The notes under the pieces: generated by a model
What the model saw: only the letters and a program-made list of their open reading frames with translations
What the model was told of the DNA's origin: nothing
The model's database searches: none
Shown: one piece after another, positions 57,833-64,000 of the stretch
Position numbering within the stretch: the stretch's first letter is position 1
How the letters are laid out: the number at the start of each line of letters is the position of its first letter
Source of the DNA: Gammaproteobacteria bacterium
GTDB taxonomy: Bacteria > Pseudomonadota > Gammaproteobacteria > VBWC01
Assembly (NCBI GenBank): GCA_023266115.1
Contig: JAHFRU010000005.1
Coordinates: 62,001 to 126,000 of the forward strand
DNA length: 64,000 bases
Direction of reading: 5' to 3'
Translations under genes and position numbers: made by a program

Positions 57833-60256
57833 TTACTTGAAATCTGCGGTGAAATCGTCGACCCGGATCACGTCCTTGCGCGCCAGTTCAGCCGCATGCA
57901 GTGCGCCAGCCTCGCTGGCATCAATGACGCCCTTGTCGAGCCCGTCCGCGGCCAGCGCCTCGATATCGCGACCCGCGAGCCGGCCGCTTGCCGCTGCAGC
58001 GCGCAGTTTCTTCTCGATCGCTTCGGCGGCCACGATTTTTGTCAGCGCATCCTCGATGCGACCGATGGCATCGTTGGGATTCTGCGATACAAAAATACCC
58101 GCAGTCAGTCGGTCGCGCACCGTGGACGGTTGCAGCAAGAGGTCGGCGATGCGATGTCCCAGTTCATCCGACGGAGCACGAAACGGCATGCCGGTCGGAA
58201 ACGCGATCAACCGCAGCAGCCACGCCACAGGACGGCTGGGAAGGTTTCTGAAGACACCGTTGAATGCGGTTTGCATCGCATGCAACGCGTCTTGGCACGC
58301 CCATTCCACGAGCGGCAGATCGTCGGCCGGCCGGCCCTGATTTTCAAAATGCTTCAGTACACTGGACATCAGATACATCTGCGCCAGTACATCGCCCAGC
58401 CGCCCTGACAACTTTTCGCGACGTTTCAGTGCGCCGCCGAGCAACAGCATCGTCACATCCGCGGTGATCGCAAATGCAGCGCTCATCCAGGTCAACCGCT
58501 GGTAATAGCGCCGGGTCGGGCCGGAAAACGGTGTCGGTGAGAGCCACGCGCGGGTCAGGCCCAGGAACAGCGAACGCGCCGCGTTGCTGATCGCGAATCC
58601 GATATGGCCGGCCAGCGCGGTGTCGAAGTCGCGCGCCGAGCGGACCGGGTCCGCATCCATCGCCGCTTCCATTTCCTCAAAGACGTAGGGATGACAGCGG
58701 ATCGCTCCCTGGCCGAAGATGATCAGGCTGCGGGTCAGGATATTCGCGCCCTCGACTGTGATGCTGATCGGGATCGATTGATAGACACGCGCCATGATGT
58801 TGCGTGGCCCCATGCAAATGCCGGCACCGCCCTGGACATCCATCGCGTCGTTGACAACCTTGCGCATATATTCAGTCAGGTGATATTTGACAATGGCCGA
58901 CGGCACCGAGGGTTTCTCGCCGAGATCGACGGCACCGGCAGTCATCGTGCGCGCCGCATCCATGACGTAGGTGTACCCGGCCATACGCGCGAGCGCTTCC
59001 TCGACGCCCTCGAACTTGCCGATCGGCAGGCGGAACTGACGCCGGATGCGCGCATAGCCGCCGACGCCACGGCAAGCCAGCTTGCCGGCACCGGTGCTGA
59101 GTGCCGGTAAAGAGATGCTGCGCCCGGCGGCCAGTGATTCCATCAGCATCCGCCAGCCCTGGCCGACGCGTTTCTGTCCGCCGATGATCCAGTCCATCGG
59201 AATGAACACATCCTTGCCGCTGTTCGGTCCGTTCTGGAACGCCATGTTCAATGGCAGATGGCGGCGGCCGATGGTAATACCCGGAGTCTGGGTCGGTATC
59301 AGCGCCAGCGTAATGCCGATGTCTTCCCGGTCACCCAGCAGATGATCCGGGTCATAGAGCTTGAACGCCAGGCCCAGCATGGTGGCGACCGGACCGAGCG
59401 TGATGTAGCGCTTGTCCCAGTTCAGGCGAATGCCGAGCATCTCCTTGCCGTCGAATCTGTCTCGGCAGACGATGCCGGTATCCGGTATGCCGCTCGCGTC
59501 ACTGCCGGCCTCAGGACTCGTAAGTGCGAAACACGGTACCTCTTCACCACGGGCGAGCCGCGGCAGATAGTGCTTTTTCTGTTCGTCTGTGCCGTAGTGG
59601 AGCAATAGCTCGGCCGGACCGAGCGAGTTAGGCACCATGACAGTCACCGCGGCGGTGACGCTGCGGCTGGCGACCTTCATAACTACGCTCGAATGCGCCA
59701 GCGCGGAAAACTCCAGCCCGCCGTAGTGCTTCGGAATGATCATGCCGAAGAAGCCGTGCTGCTTGATGAAGTTCCATATTTCCTGCGGCAGGTCGTGGTC
59801 GGTATGCGTGATGCGCCAGTCGTCCAGCATGCGGCAAAGTTCGTCGACCGGGCCGTCCAGAAAGGCCTTTTCTTCCGATGTCAGTGTCGGGGAGGTAAAG
59901 CGCACGAACTGCTTCCAGTCCGGTCGGCCGCTGAACAGCTGGCTTTCCCACCATACCGAGCCGGCCTCAAGTGCCTCCCGCTCGGTTTGGGACATCGACG
60001 GCATGATCTTGCGGAAGACACCCAGTATCCGATCGCTGAGCCAGCGGCGGCGTATGCCGGCAACACCCAGGCACGCGACCAGCATGATAAACGTCGACCA
60101 CAGTACGAAGGCGGCGAGATAGCCAGAATCGCTGGTGATCGTGATGAAGCCGAGCACCGCGCTGATCGCAATGATCCAGCCCGCGAACGGGGCCCGGATA
60201 TAGGCCAGCAGCCACGATAGCCCCAGTATGACCGCAAGCCACAGGGTCCAGCACAT
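57833..60256 (-). CDS. fadE: Acyl-CoA dehydrogenase FadE
   Basis: This is an 807-residue FAD-dependent dehydrogenase that starts beta-oxidation. The long E. coli type has N-terminal membrane helices (LWLAVILGLSWLLAYI and following), an acyl-CoA dehydrogenase core (GFFGMIIPKHYGGLEFSALA; CFALTSPEAGSDA; YQSIPISITVEGANILTRSL) and a C-terminal DUF1974 region. ATG 60256 was chosen because AAGGAG lies eight bases before it; a TTG at 60262 is also in frame. First gene of the operon fadE-thiolase-fadJ-synthetase-yciA. No FadR-like site was recognised in the 295-base gap upstream. Confidence 0.95.
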   Translation of the reverse strand: MCWTLWLAVILGLSWLLAYIRAPFAGWIIAISAVLGFITITSDSGYLAAFVLWSTFIMLVACLGVAGIRRRWLSDRILGVFRKIMPSMSQTEREALEAGSVWWESQLFSGRPDWKQFVRFTSPTLTSEEKAFLDGPVDELCRMLDDWRITHTDHDLPQEIWNFIKQHGFFGMIIPKHYGGLEFSALAHSSVVMKVASRSVTAAVTVMVPNSLGPAELLLHYGTDEQKKHYLPRLARGEEVPCFALTSPEAGSDASGIPDTGIVCRDRFDGKEMLGIRLNWDKRYITLGPVATMLGLAFKLYDPDHLLGDREDIGITLALIPTQTPGITIGRRHLPLNMAFQNGPNSGKDVFIPMDWIIGGQKRVGQGWRMLMESLAAGRSISLPALSTGAGKLACRGVGGYARIRRQFRLPIGKFEGVEEALARMAGYTYVMDAARTMTAGAVDLGEKPSVPSAIVKYHLTEYMRKVVNDAMDVQGGAGICMGPRNIMARVYQSIPISITVEGANILTRSLIIFGQGAIRCHPYVFEEMEAAMDADPVRSARDFDTALAGHIGFAISNAARSLFLGLTRAWLSPTPFSGPTRRYYQRLTWMSAAFAITADVTMLLLGGALKRREKLSGRLGDVLAQMYLMSSVLKHFENQGRPADDLPLVEWACQDALHAMQTAFNGVFRNLPSRPVAWLLRLIAFPTGMPFRAPSDELGHRIADLLLQPSTVRDRLTAGIFVSQNPNDAIGRIEDALTKIVAAEAIEKKLRAAAASGRLAGRDIEALAADGLDKGVIDASEAGALHAAELARKDVIRVDDFTADFK

Positions 60257-60551
60257 AGGCAACGCTCCTTCGTTGTTTTCAGTCTACCAGTTCGGCGCGG
60301 TTCCGCCGCATCTGGCCCGCTTGGTTGTCGCCGGCTTCACGTTCGCGGTCGTTGGCGATATCCACTGTCGATTAAAGCCGCCTCGCGACCCACCGTCAAA
60401 CAAGCTATCCCGTTGTAATATCGGCAAGAATACCGGATTCTGTAGGCGCGGAATGTTGCGGCGGCTATCGTTTGGGAGTCCGGAGACCGGTATTCAGACG
60501 GGCGACAAGCCGGGGGCTTCGCGCGGTCGGCCGTGCCGCCTGCGGGCGTGA

Positions 60552-61025
60552 TCAAATATGCAGTATCAGCAGTATTTCGTAGGCGATCAGCAAGACATAC
60601 AGGGAAAACACCCCGTACAGGAGGTGCAGCACGCGGAAGCCGCCCCAAAGGTGGAACGTATAGTGCGTCACGAGAAAGATCAGGCCGAGTGATGTTAAGG
60701 CAAACTTGGTGGTGACGAATAACGCGATGTCTTTCCGGATCAGAAAGTCCATCATCCCGTTCGCCTCAATGGCGCCACGCTGCAACAGTTCCAGCGTCAG
60801 GAACGCGTCCATGGAGCTCATACACAGCGTCGCGATAATCGGCAGCCAAAGCGAGGGTTCATAGCGATCGACATAGTGCCCGGCGACACGTCCACCGGCC
60901 AGCGTCACACGATCGGTTTCGCGGCGCTGCTGGCCGCGCCTGCCCCACAGGCGCTGGAAATTCATCAGCAGCTTCCAGCGTGACCGCGAGCGACGATCGA
61001 CGGTATTTCGGCGTTCTGATTGCAC
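60552..61025 (-). CDS. DUF5658-like membrane protein
   Basis: The 157-residue protein has a basic N-terminus rich in Arg (SERRNTVDRRSRSRWK) and three hydrophobic segments (LWLPIIATLCMSSMDAFLTL; ALFVTTKFALTSLGLIFLV; LLYGVFSLYVLLIAYEILLI). The middle motif MDAFLTLELLQRGAIEANGMM is typical of DUF5658. Function unknown. I chose GTG 61025 because a GGGGGAAG site precedes it and the residues before it look non-coding; the frame is open to a TTG at 61142. Confidence 0.7.
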   Translation of the reverse strand: MQSERRNTVDRRSRSRWKLLMNFQRLWGRRGQQRRETDRVTLAGGRVAGHYVDRYEPSLWLPIIATLCMSSMDAFLTLELLQRGAIEANGMMDFLIRKDIALFVTTKFALTSLGLIFLVTHYTFHLWGGFRVLHLLYGVFSLYVLLIAYEILLILHI

Positions 61026-61142
61026 AGAGTATTCTTCCCCCAATGACGCGCGATGTTCAAGCAGATTTCGTGCCACGGAAATTTGCGTCGCAGGATCATG
61101 TGGATAACCCGCACAGGCTGGTGGATAGCCAAAAAGTGGCAA

Positions 61143-61454
61143 GAAGTCCGACAGCGTGAAGCAGCCGCGTACGGGTCAGCCTGGTACGACACCCGGCAGG
61201 TAGGTCAATGGGCCGGCCGGGCCCAGGGCAATTCCCAGCCGAGATCTATCGCCAGCTGTGATAGCACCATGATCAACATGGCGCCAATGAAGAACAGCGT
61301 GGCTGGCGCAGGCAGACGGTTGCATCCAGTCGAGGATGCGTGTTCGGTTCATGCCGCTGGTCATGTTGCCGTGGCGCGACAGCGAGGTTGCCGCCGATTT
61401 ATTCTATCGCAATGCGGGCAAAGAGTGTCTGCCAATGGTGGTGCAGCGTCACGC
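61143..61454. other. Intergenic region with weak coding traces
   Basis: There is no confident gene in these 312 bases. On the plus strand a 40-codon frame at 61336-61458 (LPWRDSEVAADLFYRNAG) overlaps the mgtC stop. On the minus strand a frame with a hydrophobic segment (LFFIGAMLIMVLSQLAIDLG) lacks a start codon. Either may be a relic of a lost gene; neither matched a family I know. Confidence 0.3.
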
Positions 61455-62147
61455 CTAATCGCCAGTCGGGGTGATTTCAAACTCGAAAACGCGATCCATA
61501 TTGTTAAACGTTTCGGCGAGATTGTGAAAATTGATCGAGTCCTTGGTCTTGATCGTTGTGCTGTACCGAAAATAGCGTCCCTCGTTCTCCAGTTGATAAC
61601 TGGGATGGGTCAGCGTCGCGTTGTGATCCTTGAGTATCTGCCGCAGCTCTTCCTCCGGCATATGCTCGCGGCGCGCAAAGCGCACGGTGAGGCGCGCATA
61701 GCGCAACGTCGGCATGCGGTTTTCGAGCCAGCGAAAGAACGCGAGTACGCCGATCGATAAAACGCAGGTGAATGCCGCCGCGAAATAGAGACCCATGCCG
61801 ATGACAATGCCGATGGACGCTGTTATCCAGATCGATGCCGCCGTCGTCAGGCCGCGTACCGTGAGGCCGTCTTTGATGATAACGCCAGCGCCAAGGAAAC
61901 CGATGCCGGTCATGATGCCCTGGCCCATGCGCGTCGGATCGACCCGTATCGTTTCAATGGGCGCACCCGCGAGCAGCTTCCACTGGAAGACGGTAAACAA
62001 CATCAGCAGGCTTGCGGACATGCAGACCAGTGTATGCGTGCGGAATCCGGCAGGCCGCCCGTGATACGAGCGCTCAAGGCCGATCAGACCGCCGGCCAGC
62101 GCTGACAGTAACATCCGTGTCACCGTGGTGACGTACTCGTGTTCCAT
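61455..62147 (-). CDS. MgtC/SapB family membrane protein
   Basis: The 230-residue protein has about five N-terminal membrane helices carrying the MgtC signatures GGLIGLERSYHGRPAGFRTH and GIGFLGAGVIIKDGLTVRGL, with TAASIWITASIGIVIGMG following. The soluble C-terminal domain is ACT-like (LTVRFARREHMPEEELRQIL). MgtC proteins inhibit the F-type ATP synthase or act in magnesium limitation in pathogens; in environmental bacteria the role is unclear. ATG 62147 starts the family-typical N-terminus; the longer frame is unsupported. Confidence 0.92.
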   Translation of the reverse strand: MEHEYVTTVTRMLLSALAGGLIGLERSYHGRPAGFRTHTLVCMSASLLMLFTVFQWKLLAGAPIETIRVDPTRMGQGIMTGIGFLGAGVIIKDGLTVRGLTTAASIWITASIGIVIGMGLYFAAAFTCVLSIGVLAFFRWLENRMPTLRYARLTVRFARREHMPEEELRQILKDHNATLTHPSYQLENEGRYFRYSTTIKTKDSINFHNLAETFNNMDRVFEFEITPTGD

Positions 62148-62236
62148 GAATATCAATGCTCCGTTATGTAGCAGCCGTTTTGCGCCAGGCTCGTTCCATG
62201 AAAAAACGATATCGACTGAACATAGTGCCCGGTATC

Positions 62237-63415
62237 CTAGGCTGGCGTTTCCCCGCCGCTCACCCCGAGAAAAGTCATTACCTCGTCTTTTCTGTCCATC
62301 GTATCCTTGTAGCCGAGCGCCATCAGCTCCTCGCAATACTCCTTTTCGAACAGCAGATAGCTTACCAGGTTCGATCCGCCGCGATTCGGCGCACCGACGC
62401 CCCGCAGCAGATACCGTACCGGCAGCGGCAACCGATGGGCGTGTCGTTGGGCGATCTTGCCGATGTCTTCGCTTGGCGAAATCATCAGTACCTCGACTGG
62501 CCGCAATGTCAGGTCGCTGTCGTCGATATGGCGCGATGGAATCATCGCTACCGCCTTGTTGATGAGATCACGCCGCTCCATGTCAATCGCGATGTTATCC
62601 AGGAAAATACTGTTCAGCACGTGGCCGGCGATTAGTGCCATGGACGGGTAATTCATTACCCGCTCACGCGGCGAGACATCGTCGGTTTCCTGGCGAACGC
62701 CGATCACGAATACCCGGTCAGCGCCGAGCTGCAGCGCGGTGCCGATCGGTTCGATATGACGCATCGATCCATCGCCGAAAAATTCACGGTTCACCTTGAT
62801 CGCGCGAAATACAAACGGGATTGCCGAAGACGCCAGCAGGTGATCGAGGGTGATTCTCGAGCGTACGCCGCATCTTCGCACACGCTGCCAGGGTCGCAGG
62901 GCCTCGACGCCCTGAAAAAATGTGACCGACTGGCCCGAGTTGTAGCCAGAGGCAGTGATACTCAGTGCGTGCAGCGCCCCCGCGTCGATGGAGTTCTGGA
63001 TCTCGTCGAATGACAGGAGTTCGGTCAGCAGTTTGCGCAGCGGCGCGCGATCGAGTAGCGCATGAGGATTATGTTCGCCGAGTCCGCCGAGCATCATTGC
63101 CGACAGCCAGTGTAGTCCGCTCAGCGCGATACCCCGGGCATCGGAACGGAACACGTGTTGAGACTGGAAATTGCTCCAGACGCGGTGGATCTGGAATACC
63201 CCTTCGCGAAAACGCGTCGCATAAACCGCCAGCGCCGCGGCGTTAATCGCTCCCGCCGACGCACCGCATACAATCGGAAAAGGATTCGGCGAATTTCGCG
63301 GCAGCAGTTTTGCGACGGCGCGCAGCACCCCTACCTGATACGCAGCGCGCGCGCCACCACCGCCGAGTACAAGGCCGGTTTTTGGCGCTGGTGTGTCCTT
63401 TGATCCCCAAAACAC
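62237..63415 (-). CDS. Patatin-like phospholipase
   Basis: The 392-residue protein has a patatin domain: the oxyanion loop GLVLGGGGARAAYQVGVL, the nucleophile serine in GASAG and the catalytic aspartate in FGDGSM. A C-terminal extension of about 150 residues has no recognised domain. No clear signal peptide, so probably cytoplasmic or membrane-associated. It starts at GTG. Related proteins hydrolyse phospholipids or lysophospholipids; the substrate is not known. Confidence 0.9.
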   Translation of the reverse strand: MFWGSKDTPAPKTGLVLGGGGARAAYQVGVLRAVAKLLPRNSPNPFPIVCGASAGAINAAALAVYATRFREGVFQIHRVWSNFQSQHVFRSDARGIALSGLHWLSAMMLGGLGEHNPHALLDRAPLRKLLTELLSFDEIQNSIDAGALHALSITASGYNSGQSVTFFQGVEALRPWQRVRRCGVRSRITLDHLLASSAIPFVFRAIKVNREFFGDGSMRHIEPIGTALQLGADRVFVIGVRQETDDVSPRERVMNYPSMALIAGHVLNSIFLDNIAIDMERRDLINKAVAMIPSRHIDDSDLTLRPVEVLMISPSEDIGKIAQRHAHRLPLPVRYLLRGVGAPNRGGSNLVSYLLFEKEYCEELMALGYKDTMDRKDEVMTFLGVSGGETPA

Positions 63416-64000
63416 TGCCGAATGTCCCGTACGCGGTTCCGTCCGAAGTCCGTTTTGGCGGGCTGGCCCAGGATACGACTAACGCTACTCCGGCTACGTT
63501 ACATCAGTATCGACAAGCCCGAAATTAGTTGTTTTACCCGTAACTTATCGGCAGCGCACCGCCGCTCTGTAGCAGTGACGCTGGTAACGACTGTACAACA
63601 GTTCGGCAGATTTTCAACATCACGACGAATTTTCCCGTGCGTCCAGGGGGCGGATTCGGACACGCCGTCGGAGTCGTTGTGATCGCCGTTCATGCTCCCC
63701 CTGGATTTTCGGCGGGCCCGCCATGTTGAACGCCGCATGGTCCGATCAACCGGGGTTATGCAGTTTTGGACCACACCGGCGGTCATCCATGTGTCGATCG
63801 ACAATTTCGCATTTTGCCTTGAAGCGGGAGCGCACTACACGGTGTCCGAGTGTCTGCCCGAGGACGATCACGGCCAAGTCACTAGCCTTCATCGGCAAGG
63901 CTTCCGCGCTACGGTGGTGGCACTGCCTCACGATATATTTTCCGAAGTGCGGCAGTGAACGCCGAACACGGCAAGGCCGATGGCGCGCTAGCGCGGGTAC
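63416..64000. other. No supported gene
   Basis: The last 585 bases contain only short frames with no family signal; the best is 88 codons on the plus strand (63692-63958; IHVSIDNFAFCLEAG), which might be the relic of a gene or chance. No repeats, RNA gene or clear promoter was recognised. Confidence 0.4.

Noticed and set aside
63692-63958. 88-codon plus-strand frame near the window end
   Set aside because: No family, no clear ribosome site and atypical composition; not called as a gene.

Overview
This is a GC-rich chromosomal segment of a free-living gammaproteobacterium. The supporting signs are a gspF-N type II secretion operon, the fabA-fabB anaerobic unsaturated fatty acid pair, priA-argS-SPOR gene order, ubiK next to comM, glnK-amtB, biosynthetic speA beside speE, and hemJ in place of hemG/hemY. 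No rRNA, tRNA, CRISPR array or intact prophage was found. The exact lineage cannot be fixed by eye; a sulfur-oxidiser-like or Chromatiales/Acidiferrobacterales-type lineage is only a guess.

Layout. 1-6.2 kb: the distal half of a type II secretion operon (gspF partial, then G-H-I-J-K-L-M-N). 6.3-8.2 kb: TRAP transporter membrane subunits dctQ-dctM without a binding protein; a Tat-exported DctP lies alone at 40.3 kb. 8.4-10.1 kb: c-di-GMP genes, namely a PilZ protein and an HD-GYP protein that has lost its HD dyad. 10.2-19.6 kb: a frameshifted DUF523 gene, an AraC-Ogt DNA repair fusion, an ABC-2 exporter, a small outer membrane protein, a lipoprotein with an internal duplication, and a 1284-residue FAD/Fe-S dehydrogenase. 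19.6-26.9 kb: a candidate small RNA, hemJ, an AT-rich region with three DnaA boxes, priA, a scar made of two fused insertion-sequence remnants, argS and an FtsN-like SPOR protein.

27-37.8 kb: a secreted seven-bladed propeller, speA and speE (divergent), a DUF4124 protein, a frameshifted fetAB exporter, a CDGSH protein, a glnK-amtB operon with a recognisable sigma-54 promoter and NtrC site, ubiK and comM. 38-49.4 kb: uvrD, dctP, a secreted-protein gene with a decayed paralogue, an RRM protein, a GGDEF cyclase, fabA-fabB, a sugar kinase coupled to a pentapeptide-repeat protein, and several small proteins. 49.5-51.6 kb: a translationally coupled pair of formylglycine-enzyme-like proteins, the first carrying two c-type haem motifs. 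52.1-60.3 kb: a full beta-oxidation operon on the minus strand (fadE, thiolase, fadJ-like, acyl-CoA synthetase, yciA). 60.5-63.4 kb: a DUF5658-type protein, an MgtC protein and a patatin lipase. The last 0.6 kb has no gene I can support.

The most unusual items are the dihaem/FGE-like fusion with its cysteine-less partner, the DnaA-box cluster before priA, the promoter-to-terminator small RNA unit upstream of the FAD dehydrogenase, the HD-less HD-GYP protein, and the chimeric IS scar starting inside the priA stop codon. Several conserved genes (DUF523, fetA, fetB) carry single frameshifts; whether these are real decay or assembly errors cannot be told from this sequence.
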